Source: Kitagawia praeruptora (lineage: Eukaryota; Streptophyta; Magnoliopsida; Apiales; Apiaceae). Taken from it: 64,000 bases of DNA. The stretch lies in assembly GCA_037693485.1 (NCBI GenBank), contig CM075351.1:102566001-102630000 (forward strand), given 5' to 3'. Below the pieces are notes generated by a model. The model did no database searches and was not told where the DNA came from. It saw only the letters and a program-made list of their open reading frames with translations. Shown here piece after piece: positions 1 to 10,975 of this stretch. The position numbers were made by a program, and so were the translations under genes. Each line of letters opens with the position of its first letter. Position 1 is the first letter of the stretch.

Positions 1-439
1 AAGCATAATTGGTGTCTATTCATCTTCTATCTCTTTTGTGGATGTATGTTTAGTTTGGTATGCGTATGCTGACAGGTAGCGTATACTTGTTTCGTGTTAT
101 CCGATCAGATATCAAAACCATTGCACATAGTAATTAAAGGCTGCAACTCTAAGTGAAGTAGATGATGAAACTAGGGTTCCATGTTTTAATTCTCATAAGT
201 AACTCGATTCTATTCTTATTAGTTAATTTAATTATTAGTTTTATAATTTGCATCTTAGTTTAATTTAGTAGTTAGTAAAAATCCAATTTGTTATTTGTCT
301 TAGCAGTGAATTAAAACCATACATTGTTGCATAGGCATATTTACTGAATTGAACACCATTCTAGATCTCTGTGGGAACGAACTTGATTTAATCATATATT
401 ACTTGTGACAACGTGCGCTTGCGTGAATTTAGCATAACA
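1..439 (+). repeat. 5' LTR (3' part only) of the Athila-like element
   Basis: Base by base it matches 7117-7555 with no difference or gap that I could find, and it ends in AACA just before the primer-binding site. The upstream 1065 bp of this LTR, including its TATA box, lie outside the window. Identity over 439 bp implies a recent insertion. Confidence 0.95.
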
Positions 440-445
440 AGTTTT

Positions 446-465
446 TGGCGCCGCTGCCGGGGATC
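446..465 (+). promoter_or_regulatory. tRNA primer-binding site, Athila type
   Basis: TGGCGCCGCTGCCGGGGATC lies six bases after the LTR end. It is the characteristic Athila/Tat primer site, complementary to the 3' end of a tRNA (tRNA-Asp is the usual assignment). It fixes the LTR boundary and the element's orientation. Confidence 0.85.
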
Positions 466-573
466 ATCGGTGTTTTTAGTTTATGTGCTTGTCATCAGTG
501 GTCGTTAGCGTTCACTGACTAGGATTCTTACTTAGTTTGTTGTTTCGTGGTGTTTGCAGGTACTTAGGTTTGT

Positions 574-3210
574 ATGCAAACACGTTCGCAAGCTCGTTTA
601 CAAAAACTGGCAGAAGACGATCTTGTAGAGAATAAGGAAGAGGAAACTGAGACTACTGTAGAGATGGGTGATGCAGCAGCAGCAGCTAAGGCTTTGAGGG
701 AGTATTCTCAGCCGAAACTCAATGATATCCAGTCTAGCATTATTAGACCAGCTATTGCAGCAAACAATTTTGAGATTAAGTCTGGCACAATTCAGATGGT
801 GCAGAATTCAGTCCAGTTTGGGGGAGCTCCTACGGAGGATGCCAACATGCATGTTAGGGACTTTATCGAAATCTGCGACACTTTCAAATGTAATGGTGTG
901 ACGGATGATGCTATCAGGTTGAGGCTTTTCCCATTCTCTCTGAGGGATAAGGCTAAGAGCTGGCTACATTCTTTGCCACCTGGTTCCATTACTACATGGG
1001 AAGATCTTGCTCAGAAGTTCCTTACTAAATTCTTCCCTATGGCGAAAACTGCAGCATTAAGGAACCAGTTGACTCAATTCCAACAGCAATCTGGCGAGAC
1101 CTTATGTGAGGCTTGGGAACGCTACAAGGAGATGCTAAGGAAGTGTCCTCATCATGGCATGCCTGATTGGATGGTTATTAATGGTTTTTACAATGGGTTG
1201 GGAGCACAGTCTAGGCCTTTGCTAGATGCAGCATCAGGTGGAGCTCTGTGGGCAAAGAGTTATGATGAAGCTTATGATCTTATTGAGATGATGGCTGCTA
1301 ATGAATATCAGAATCCAACCCAAAGGCTATCTCAAGGCAAGGCAACAGGAATTTTCGAAGTAGATACAGCTTCAATGATTACAGCTCAGTTGAAAGCTCT
1401 TGCTATGAAGGTGGATTCTCTTGCTAATTATGGAGTTCAGCAGGTGGCTAGTGTTTGTGAGTTGTGTGCGGGCGCACATGAGACAAATCAGTGTGCTATT
1501 TCTTCTGAATCAGCACAGTTCGTGAGTAATTTCCAGAGACCTGCTGTACCAGTTCCAGCCACTTATCAGCCTAATAATCGAAATCATCCCAATTTTAGCT
1601 GGAGCAACAATCAAAATACTCAACAGTCGTATCAGCAAGCGAAGCCGTACAATCAAAGCTATCAGCAGCAGTATGCTCCAAGGCAACAATTTCAGCCTCC
1701 GGGATTTCAGCAGCAACCCCAGGCTCATGCGGGGCAATCTTCTAATGAGATAGATGATATGAGAGTGATGATAAAGAACCTACAAGCTGGCCAGAAAGTT
1801 TTGGAAACTCAGTTGGGGCAGATTACAAGTGCCTTGGTAAATATGCAACAAGGAACTCTTCCTAGTGATACGGAGACTAATCCAGGTAGGAGGGAAAGCA
1901 AAGAACAGGTCAATGCAGTTACTTTGAGATCAGGAAAAGTCACGAGTGATCCTAAGTCAGCAACTGAAGAAGATGAAGATGTTCAGAATCAGCAGGATGA
2001 AAAATCTGCAGTGCCAGAAATTGAGAAATCTGATTTAGTGGCTGATCAGCTAAATGGTGAGAAGAGCAAGAAACCTGTTGAAAAATTTACTCCGGAGAAA
2101 TCTTCAATGAATAATCAGATCTACCCACCTCCGCCATATCCTGGACGTTTGAAGAAAAGTCAAGAGAAACAGTTTCAGAAATTCATGGATGTCTTCAAGA
2201 AACTGTCCATTAACATTCCTTTTGTTGAAGCATTGGAGCAGATGCCGAGATATGCAAAGTTCATGAAGGATATTTTGTCAAGGAAGAGAAGGTTGGAAGA
2301 TTTTGAAACAGTGGCATTGACAGAGGAGTGTAGTGCTGTTCTGCAACAGAAATTGCCTCCTAAACTTAAAGATCCGGGAAGTTTCACTATTCCATGCACT
2401 ATTGGCAACCTTTCTTTCAACAAGTGTTTATGTGATTTGGGAGCTAGTATTAATCTCATGCCCTTGTCTGTTTTTAAGCAACTTGGTCTACCGGAGCCAA
2501 AGCCAACTAACATCTCTTTGCAGTTGGCTGATCGATCTATCACTTATCCGAGGGGCATAGTGGAGGATGTTTTGGTAAAGGTTGATAAGCTCATATTTCC
2601 TGCTGATTTTGTGATCTTAGATTTTGAAGAAGACAAGAAGATTCCCATAATCTTGGGAAGGCCTTTTCTAGCTACAGGAAATACTTTGATTGATGTGCAA
2701 AAAGGAGAGCTTACAATGAGGGTGCAAGATCAGAGTGTCACCTTTAATGTGTTCAAGGCAATGAAATTTCCAACAGAGGATGAGGAGTGTTGCAGTGTGG
2801 AAATAGTTGATACGGGTCAGAGACAGAAGTTTGATCAGTTGCTGAGCGAGAAATCGAACGATTCTTCGGTTCGTGATCTTTCTAAAGTAAAGCTTGGGAA
2901 ACTTCCACCACATTTGAGGTATGTCCTTTTGAATAATGAGCTAGTGATTTTTGAAGAAGGGCATGATAACGTGTTGCGAAGGTGGAAAGCAGATGTTAAG
3001 GAAGAGGAAATTTTTGTTCAGCCGGTTGAGTCGGAGAAGCACTTTAGAGGTGTGAAAAAGAAAAAGAAGAAGATTTGGCCGTTGGGAAGTAAAATTAAGT
3101 TGAAATCTGATGGAAGTAATTTGTGGAAAGCAAGCAATCAAGATGTCAACATTCGTATGAGTGGTTTGTCTGTTGAAGATGGTTCAGTTATTCTTTTGAA
3201 ACCGCCATGA
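574..3210 (+). CDS. Gag-protease polyprotein of the Athila-like element
   Basis: An unbroken 878-residue frame from the first ATG after the primer site. Residues about 85-245 form the retrotransposon Gag (capsid) domain, with the usual W-L...W..L....F..F spacing. A Q/N/P/Y-rich linker follows. Cys295 begins a zinc-knuckle-like CX2CX3HX4C motif. The retropepsin-like protease has its active site at D621-L-G-A-S, followed by ILGRPFLA near residue 694. The protein ends about 180 residues after the protease, where a complete element would enter reverse transcriptase. Gag would package the RNA and the protease would mature Gag in the cytoplasm. No stop or frameshift is present, unlike every other retroelement frame in the window, which suggests selection or very recent movement. 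Confidence 0.93.
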   Translation: MQTRSQARLQKLAEDDLVENKEEETETTVEMGDAAAAAKALREYSQPKLNDIQSSIIRPAIAANNFEIKSGTIQMVQNSVQFGGAPTEDANMHVRDFIEICDTFKCNGVTDDAIRLRLFPFSLRDKAKSWLHSLPPGSITTWEDLAQKFLTKFFPMAKTAALRNQLTQFQQQSGETLCEAWERYKEMLRKCPHHGMPDWMVINGFYNGLGAQSRPLLDAASGGALWAKSYDEAYDLIEMMAANEYQNPTQRLSQGKATGIFEVDTASMITAQLKALAMKVDSLANYGVQQVASVCELCAGAHETNQCAISSESAQFVSNFQRPAVPVPATYQPNNRNHPNFSWSNNQNTQQSYQQAKPYNQSYQQQYAPRQQFQPPGFQQQPQAHAGQSSNEIDDMRVMIKNLQAGQKVLETQLGQITSALVNMQQGTLPSDTETNPGRRESKEQVNAVTLRSGKVTSDPKSATEEDEDVQNQQDEKSAVPEIEKSDLVADQLNGEKSKKPVEKFTPEKSSMNNQIYPPPPYPGRLKKSQEKQFQKFMDVFKKLSINIPFVEALEQMPRYAKFMKDILSRKRRLEDFETVALTEECSAVLQQKLPPKLKDPGSFTIPCTIGNLSFNKCLCDLGASINLMPLSVFKQLGLPEPKPTNISLQLADRSITYPRGIVEDVLVKVDKLIFPADFVILDFEEDKKIPIILGRPFLATGNTLIDVQKGELTMRVQDQSVTFNVFKAMKFPTEDEECCSVEIVDTGQRQKFDQLLSEKSNDSSVRDLSKVKLGKLPPHLRYVLLNNELVIFEEGHDNVLRRWKADVKEEEIFVQPVESEKHFRGVKKKKKKIWPLGSKIKLKSDGSNLWKASNQDVNIRMSGLSVEDGSVILLKPP

Positions 3211-3220
3211 TTTGAGGAAG

Positions 3221-3242
3221 TAACGTCAAGCTATTGACGTTA
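3221..3242. other. 9-bp perfect hairpin just after the gag-protease stop
   Basis: TAACGTCAA and TTGACGTTA are separated by a 4-base loop. A block follows with the self-complementary GAAGCGCTTC and then GGGAGGCAACCCA, which I recognise as a conserved stretch of Athila-family elements. Its role is unknown; it may mark the join where the rest of pol was lost. Confidence 0.6.
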
Positions 3243-4153
3243 AAGAAGCGCTTCGTGGGAGGCAACCCATGCATTAGTGTAGGAAGGGAAAAAAAAAAAA
3301 ATTTGAGTGATTGTGTGAAAAAAAAAAAAAAAAAAAAAAAAAATTTTGAGTGATTGTGTGAAAAAAAAAAAAAAAAAATGAAAAAATCGAATTTTTTGGG
3401 TGTCACGCAGGAGCAACCTGCGTTACAGGGCAATTTGCGCGCCTGTTGCGCAAGTTGCGCCTGCGCAACTGGAAAGGAAGCAAGTTGCCCCTGTGTGGCG
3501 CAGCTTGCTGTCACGTTACTGGAAAGGGGGCAGTTTGCCCTTCACTGAAGCAGTTGGCGCGTGGAGTAGGATTGAAAAAAAAAATTCATCAGCCTATCAC
3601 TGTTAGGCCGCAGGTTTGTAGTGTTTATGTGTATTAAAAAATAAATTCCATCACCCCAAAATCTTTTTATAGCCCCATCTTTCCCCTAAATCTTTTCCTA
3701 TTTTAATTCCAAAACCCCTAATCTCTCCTAAAAAAATTCCAATTCCTATTTCTTTTCTAATTTTTTTTTCTTTTATCCATTAAATATTTTTTCTATCCCA
3801 TATCAAATTCCAATTTCCACCAAATTTTTTCCTATTCACATTAAAATTCTTGTATTCATCCTATCACTCCATGGCCTATATATACCCATACATACACACC
3901 CAATTCATTATCTTCCTCCTCTACATCTCTTAAAAATTCAAGTTTGGGGGAAAATTACTACAAGTTCACCTCTTTGATTCGTAGTGGGATTTCTTTTCTC
4001 TATTTTATTACGAATTTGTGTTCTTGTAAATTGGGGTTTTGTATTACTCTGGTTACTTGGGTATTTGTGGTGTGATTTTTCTTGGTGGTTTTTGGTGGGA
4101 TATTGCTTGCGTGATTATTGGTGGAGCTTCTTGTGAGTTGGGTATTGATTCTT

Positions 4154-4213
4154 ATGGCTCCTAAGCGTGGGAGAGGTGGTGCTAGTGTTGTAAAATTTTC
4201 GTCTCCCGCATGA
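4154..4213 (+). pseudogene. Possible remnant start of an env-region ORF
   Basis: A 19-codon frame beginning MAPKRGRGG follows a TATA-like run (TATATATA, 3877-3884) and a pyrimidine-rich leader. Athila elements often have a second transcription unit here. The frame is too short to be sure; the placement and basic N-terminus are the only support. Confidence 0.25.
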
Positions 4214-6035
4214 TTCATTTGAGGATGAGGCATTGCAGGTATGTTTTCTACTATCCCTTGTATTTACTTCCATTCAATGAGGACATTGAATATTTTAAGT
4301 TTGGGGGTGGTTTGAGGGATTAGTAGTTGTTGTTGTATTATGTGTTCATGTAGGATTTCATGCTTTGCATATGGAGTAGTAGTAAATTATGCATTTATGT
4401 TCGTGTTATATACGTTTGTTTCATATAGGACATTCTGTTTTTATTTTTTGTATATCATGTGAGTTCATAGTAGTTTGCATTTGCACCCATGCTTGATAGG
4501 AATTTTGTGTTGTTGACGCTTTTGATTGAGAAGTGATATGCTTTATTCTTGTGCACACACATACACTAGTAAGTTGAAGCTAGTAGACTTATTGAATGTT
4601 GTAAGTGATTAGAAGGACATGAATATGTGCAAGATGATTTAGTTGCATGCTTTGAATACAAGTTGGTGCGTTAGAGAGATTTTTGCTTGGGATTGAGTAT
4701 GTTTTTCCACCAAGTGAGTTTTTGAGCCATATTGCATATTATTTGCAATTTATTCGTTTGCTTGAGTGTCCACAGATTGTTTGCATTGCTAGCAGTTGTT
4801 TGAGGTCTTTCTTGAAACGCATGACATTATTTGACGATTAAAATGATAAAGGCAATTAGGAATAACCGCATATTTTCCCATATTACCATACCATGTTTAC
4901 ATGATCAATTAGTTAACCCGTTGAGCTTAATCCTATTTTTTCGGTGACATACCACATTACTTGCCTAGACCTTTTTCTTGTATTGGCCTTACATTAATTT
5001 GAACCCACATTGTCAAAGGCTAGTAGAGTGCTTAAGGGAGTAATAAGGTGTGCAAGGAGGGTTTTATTGTTGGTCTTACTTTTGGGGGAAATATTGAATA
5101 TTGGATTTGGTTGTTTATTTGATAGTCGGCATGTGTAATAAATTCATGGGATCATTGTTATTGTTTATATTATTGTTTTATTTAGCTCTCGAAAAAAAAA
5201 AGAAAAAAAAAGAAAAAAAAAAGGAAAAAAAAAATATTATGAGAGCATGTTTGTATTTGTTGCGATCCTATTTCAGTCGACTAGTCGAGTGTTGTTTTTA
5301 GTAAAATTATGTGGGGGGAAAATATGGTGTTGTGTACGATTTATTATGGTACCTACTAGCTTTTGACACTTCACCTGTTTTGGCTTATTTGACATACCTT
5401 GTCCCTAGCCCCGTTACAACCCAATTAAAGACCTTTTGATTATCGTCATTGATGTATGTTGTGTTAAGAGTTAGATTGATACCAAATGTCAAGCATGCTT
5501 ATGATTTTGTTGGAATTGAGTGATACACTTACCCTTGTTCTTGAGTGAAAATTCTTTTGTGAGTGGATTGTGAGTGTTTGCTTGTTTTTGCGTATGAGAT
5601 CCCGAGTTTTGTCTCAAAGATGTACTCTTGTAGGCTTAGCATGTTTACTAACTTATTCTTACACTTGACATGGGCTTGTGAGAACTTATGCATGTTCATT
5701 GAGTAGACTATGTGAATACTTGCACTTTCGACACCAAGATATTGCGTATTTACTTTGATTCTTAAGTTGATATGGCATGAGAGGATTTGAAGGTATGGTA
5801 GATTAGATTCATTACATTTTCATAGTAGTTGCATTCATGCATTGCATTGCATTAGGTTAAATGGATTTTGTGGGTACATTCGCTATAGGCCCTCACGAGA
5901 CCTTACTCGTCCACTAGGGCTGCCTAGGGGTTTAAAGGGCTTGTTGCATATGCCAAATGCAACCGTGATCACCTACGGAAGTGGTACTAGTTAGTTAGAT
6001 AGTTGTAATTGTTTATGCTTGAGGACAAGCATCGG

Positions 6036-6051
6036 TTTAAGTTTGGGGGTG
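6036..6051 (+). promoter_or_regulatory. Polypurine tract of the Athila-like element
   Basis: TTTAAGTTTGGGGGTG directly precedes the TGATAAG start of the 3' LTR. This is the expected plus-strand primer position and sets the LTR's left edge. Confidence 0.8.
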
Positions 6052-7555
6052 TGATAAGTGGATTTATATCCACTTGGAGCATTCTAAATTGGCTTAAATT
6101 GATTGTCTTGGACTCAAGTTTCTGGTAGTTTTGATGTGTTTTGCTTAGTTGTGCAGATTTACGAGAAGGTTGACTAAGGTGGATGCTTCTATTATTTTTT
6201 GGGAATTAATTGATTAAAATTCGGATTTTTTAGAAGGGTTGCGCAGTCTACACTGTTTGGGCCATATCTTGAGTTCTATAAGTCTGTTTTCAGCCCGTAA
6301 GCAGTCCACGCGAAGATAACGAGATTCTCTATCATTCTAAGGTGGTCCAGAGGTCCAATTACGTCTGGAACGGCTCTGGAAAACAGAAGAAAAGTCAGCC
6401 ACGAATTTTCCTTAAAAACAGAATCAGTTTAGGAAACGTCTTTTGCAGAAATTCTGTTTTAACTCTATTTTGGGTATTTTCTTGCTGGGCAAGACTTTTA
6501 GAGCCTATATAAACACATCCTACCATTGTAATAGGGATATACAGATTATGATAGTTTTATTATTTTGTAACCTAGCTTAGATCTGCAAGGGAGAAAAGGA
6601 GAGAAGGATTCAACGCTCGTGACAAGCAACGGATCTAGATCTACTTCATCCTTTGTGTTACTTTGGATTATAGATTTGTTTTCTCAAACTCTTGTTTATT
6701 AATATAATTACTTCTTTTATTCATATCTTGTTATTTACCATGTTTTCATCAAATCCCATGGTGACGAAAGGTTTAGTTATGAACTAATCGTTGTCGTGGG
6801 ATCCTAGTGAATTTATCTATGTAGCTTAGTAGTTTGCATGCCTTAAAGATTTATGTGTGGTGAATTCTTGATATCCTCGTATGGTTAATCTTAATGCTTT
6901 TGGATGCGTAGCTAACATCTAAATTGAATTGTTAATCTCTTGTGAAGTGAAAGTGGATCTTGAGATTTAGAACTTGCCATGCTAGCATAGGTTCATAATT
7001 GTTTATCAATATGGTTGTGGTGTGAGATGAAAATACTTATACCGCCCTATGTGATCTTTATGGATAACTTGTTCTTCAACCGTTATGTTTTCAAATTCTA
7101 TAGACATATAGGGTCTAAGCATAATTGGTGTCTATTCATCTTCTATCTCTTTTGTGGATGTATGTTTAGTTTGGTATGCGTATGCTGACAGGTAGCGTAT
7201 ACTTGTTTCGTGTTATCCGATCAGATATCAAAACCATTGCACATAGTAATTAAAGGCTGCAACTCTAAGTGAAGTAGATGATGAAACTAGGGTTCCATGT
7301 TTTAATTCTCATAAGTAACTCGATTCTATTCTTATTAGTTAATTTAATTATTAGTTTTATAATTTGCATCTTAGTTTAATTTAGTAGTTAGTAAAAATCC
7401 AATTTGTTATTTGTCTTAGCAGTGAATTAAAACCATACATTGTTGCATAGGCATATTTACTGAATTGAACACCATTCTAGATCTCTGTGGGAACGAACTT
7501 GATTTAATCATATATTACTTGTGACAACGTGCGCTTGCGTGAATTTAGCATAACA
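6052..7555 (+). repeat. 3' LTR of the Athila-like element (1504 bp)
   Basis: Begins TGATAAGTGG and ends TAACA. A TATA box, TATATAAA, lies at 6506-6513, so the U3/R border should be about 25-35 bases later. The last 439 bp are the same as 1-439. Confidence 0.93.
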
Positions 7556-9900
7556 TGATGACACATGACCTTTGGGTCAATGTCCACCATACTAGCATGA
7601 CTCCAAGCAAAAACATCTCAATTTAGCAAAAGAAAGCTTGTGAGCATATCTCTCTACTCAGAATTCAACTAAGAACCGATCTTCAAAATTTTACTTGAAT
7701 CTCTAGCATCGATCAAAATTAAGATTGTATCTTCTGTCGAATCTATCTTTTCCACCGGTTGAGGCATTCTTCAATCAATATCAAAATCAAGACTTTGAGG
7801 GTCTTCAATCATGGCACTATCCTTGGAGGGCACATCCTCTTTGAGAGGGAAGTCTTCCTCGACAAGGGCATTCACCATGCCTTCTAATAACATTCTTCTT
7901 CCCTTGATCTTTTTATCTCATCAGGACTTTCTTCTTCAAGCTTTTCTAGAATCCCTTCTTGAAAGTCATCAGAGACGAGTATCTGAGGGCGCGCCCTCCA
8001 GGTGGACACCCCCTCATCTTCTGTTTTTTGAACAAAATAATGAGCCTGAATTTCTCCCTTGATGTTGATGATTCCTTCAGAGCTTCCTTTAATAAGGGCG
8101 CGCCCTCCATCCTTTTATCTCCTGAAACCTTTATTTCTTCCAATAAGGGGGCGCCCTACTACGGCATTGTGAGCTATCTCCTGATCCAAAACCATGAATT
8201 CCATCATCCGAGTTACTGAGAGAGAACCTTCTCCAAGAGTTACTGGTAGCCTGATTGCATCGATCACTACACAACTTCTCCTGAAAAACCATAAATCCAT
8301 GCATTTTCTGGAAATCCCAACTTCTTGTAAGTGTCGTAATACAGAATATTCACTGAACTTCCATTGTATACAAAAACCCGATGCACGTTCTTAGAGCCAA
8401 TCCATAACCAAGGCATTATTATGTGGGTGGTGCACCCATCTAGCTTTATCTTCCCGCAAACTTCCCTCTCCAAAGCATTGTTATTATCACCCCCCAAGTG
8501 TTGTCCTCCAAAGATAGTGTGAATACTCCCTTCTTTGATAAATTTCTTCTCCTCAATTTTGTCCTCATCACGGAGGGCGCGCCCTCCATTTTTCTTCTCA
8601 GGATTCTTCTTATGCTTCTTGACCTCTCTGACAATCTAATCGGTCAAATATCCTTCCTTGATCAGATCTTCAATTTTATCCTTCAGCTGACGACATTCAT
8701 GAGTATTGTGACTTGTCAACTCATAGTACTCACAGTGCTTCTTCTTATCCTTGCTTTTCCAAGTAGACAGAGGAGACGGCTTCTTAACAAGCCCTTTATT
8801 CTTGTTCACCTCAAAGATGTGCTCACTCAAAGCCGATAATGGAGTGTAATTATTTGTCCTTCGATCATAAGAATACGTATTTGGAATTCCCCACTCTCTT
8901 CCAACACTATTTGCATTCACTCCTTTAGCGCCGATTCCGATACGATATACAGGACTTGTAATCTTCCCCTTAGCGTTCCCTGAGCTTCTGTCTTCCGATT
9001 TTCCGCCAAGGATTACTCCACTATCTTAAAAGATTCAGCTTGTACAAAAACATCAAACATAGTTGAATCCCTTTCTTGAAGACACTTCCAGAAATCCGTC
9101 TCTACTTGCAAACCAGTTATCAAGAAACTCTTAAGTGTCTCATCAGTCGTTCCTCTAACCAAAGCGAATTCTGCATTGAATCTTTTAAAGTAAGATTGAA
9201 GACTTTTGCCTTCTTTCTGCTTGATGTTGGCCAGAGTTGTAATGGGAGGAGCATACTTCACTGCTGCTCAGAACTTGGCTAAGAACAAAGTCCTCATCAT
9301 CCCCCAATAGGTAATCACTCCAGATCCAAGCTTTTGAAACCATTGCTAAGCATTCTCACTGAAAGTTGTTGCCAGTAGATGACATCCAGCCAAGTCAGTT
9401 ACTTGGTAAACATCCATCTCAATGTCAAAACATCCTAAGAATTCCACGGGGTCTCTGTTGAAAATGTAGATCATTGGTCATATATCTATATTATGTAGGG
9501 AGCTGTGCCTCTCTAACCTCTGTTGAAAATGGAGATGGAGTTTGTGCCGTAGAAGGTATTGTTCCTCCATCCAAGTGAGAAAGAAGCCTCTTCAAGTCGT
9601 CGACATTAAAAATCCTCACACGTGGAATATTTTGAACATTTGGTGGCACAATTGTTTGAGTACCCCTCAATGGTGGAGGTTTAGCTGTCGTCTGAGCATT
9701 TCTTGGAGCTCCGGCATGAAGTGTGAGAATTACCTCTTGAATCTGAATTTGTTCCTTTTGACTTTAAGCTTGTGGATCTTCTTCAATCTGTGGATTCCCC
9801 TGAGGTCGTGGATTCCCCTAAGAACTTCCATGATGCTTTCCTTTAGAGGGAGGGCGCGCCCTCGACCTCACTTCACTACAAGTACTTGAAAGAATTTAAG
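7556..9900 (-). pseudogene. Degenerate gag-protease-RT start of the palindrome-bearing Tat element
   Basis: Read on the minus strand: a Gag core (about 9500-9013, with ...SYFKRFNAEF... and ...FLITGL...), a Gag C-terminal knuckle-like stretch (8770-8640, CEYYELTSHNTHECRQLKD), a link containing IHTIFGG and GGDNNNA (about 8530-8440), a retropepsin core (about 8390-8330), the LPVTLGEG and VVGRP protease strands (8260-8150), then FAWSH...IDPKV (about 7610-7560) leading into RT. The protease reads VYNGSS where the family has D-N-G-S-S, so the catalytic Asp is Tyr. Stops occur in the Gag core and just before FAWSH. GC palindromes at 8574, 8095 and 7986 lie inside the coding stretch and read as short Gly-Arg-Ala-Leu or Glu-Gly-Ala-Pro inserts. 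Confidence 0.8.
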
Positions 9901-10838
9901 TGATACGAGGAAATCTATCGCGCCCTCTTTATTCTGAGGTCGCCTCTCTCTCCTTGATACTTCTTCATCCTCTAATCTTCATGGTCTCGACTACTTCTTC
10001 CAGCATCACCTTGAGGAGGAGCTCGTTCATATCCAAGGGGCCTCGACCTGTGATCAGGGGGCACGCGCTGTGGATCACAGGTCCTCAATTTCAAGTGCTT
10101 CTCTTTCTTCTGATGCTCAAGGAGTACCATCCTTAGATTGTCGTCACCAAGCATTTCTTCAAGCTAGCAAAATCTCTATTTTTTCTAGGAAGCCTCTCTG
10201 TCACGTTAGATTTCACTGAGGGCGCGCCCTGACCAATGTGGGTGAGGGGTCGCTTTCTCCTGAACAGCCGGCATCCTACAATCACGAACTTCTCCATAGG
10301 ATGTTCAACAATAGGGGCTCCTTCTTCAAAATAATCCATCCTTCAAGGAGTCACCAGTTGAAACTTCCTATCTTGCATATCCTCCCCTCCTCAAGAGCTT
10401 CCTTTGACCAAGATACTATCAAGTGGATTGATGACTTCATAGTTCGGGAAGCTGCAACCATCAAATCTAAGAGGATTGCACTAGAGCTTCAAAAGAATGT
10501 GGTGATGGAGAGCGCATCCTCAAAAGAGGGAAGGCTTATATACTTACAAGAAAAAGTTCCGCATCGCATCTTCTACCCAAAGGCGCGTCCTCCATTGTAT
10601 GAGAATTATTCAAACTCATCCTTCAGGGCGCGCCCTACAGGCATAATCTTGCATTCTCGAAAACGTTGAAAATTTCACTAGGGAAAGTGTACACAAAGTG
10701 TACATGGACTACCCCCCTAGACTAGGAGGTAATTAATTTAGCTTGTAGTCTACTATTCAGGCATTGCTCTACTTCAATCAACTTCTGGTAGAAAGAGTGC
10801 ATTCTCTGTTCACGGGCTACTTCAAATCTCATCCCATG

Positions 10839-10975
10839 AAGGGGCATCTCAAAATGAGGCATCCTATGAATAACATCTCTCAAAGAGGCATCTCACTAGG
10901 AGGCATCCAATAAAGGGCATCTCACAAAGAGGCATCCTATGAAGGGCATCTCACGAAGAGGCATCCCCGTAGGGG
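10839..10975. repeat. GAGGCATC / GGGCATCTCA short tandem repeat
   Basis: An imperfect 12-25 base unit built from GAGGCATC and GGGCATCTCA, repeated about eight times inside the leader of the Tat element. Confidence 0.75.

Larger units (their letters stand above)
3211..6051 (+). other. Non-coding 3' half of the Athila-like element
   Basis: No substantial reading frame. It holds long A tracts (3288-3300, 3319-3341, 3361-3378, 5190-5233), a pyrimidine-rich stretch 3640-3860, and two extra copies of AAGTTTGGGGG (about 3940 and 4299) like the true polypurine tract near 6040. In complete Athila elements this interval holds the rest of pol and an env-like region. Confidence 0.7.
1..7555 (+). mobile_element. 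Athila-like, Gag-protease-only LTR retrotransposon (non-autonomous), 5' end outside window
   Basis: Seen: a direct terminal repeat (1-439 equals 7117-7555), a primer-binding site right after the first repeat, one long gag-protease frame, about 2.8 kb without large frames, and a purine tract abutting the second LTR. The LTR ends in ...AACA and the 3' copy begins TGATAAG, so the termini are TG...CA. No reverse transcriptase, RNase H or integrase is present, so it must borrow them. This matches the plant class called TR-GAG (LTR elements with a GAG domain only), here with a protease added. With the 1504-bp LTR taken twice, the full element would be about 8.6 kb. It is inserted in the pol of the minus-strand element that resumes at 7556. 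The left target duplication is outside the window; the right one should begin at 7556 (TGATG). Confidence 0.93.

Noticed and set aside
5101..5301. Lys-rich frame with EKKKKKK
   Set aside because: Product of an A-rich tract in the non-coding half of the Athila-like element.
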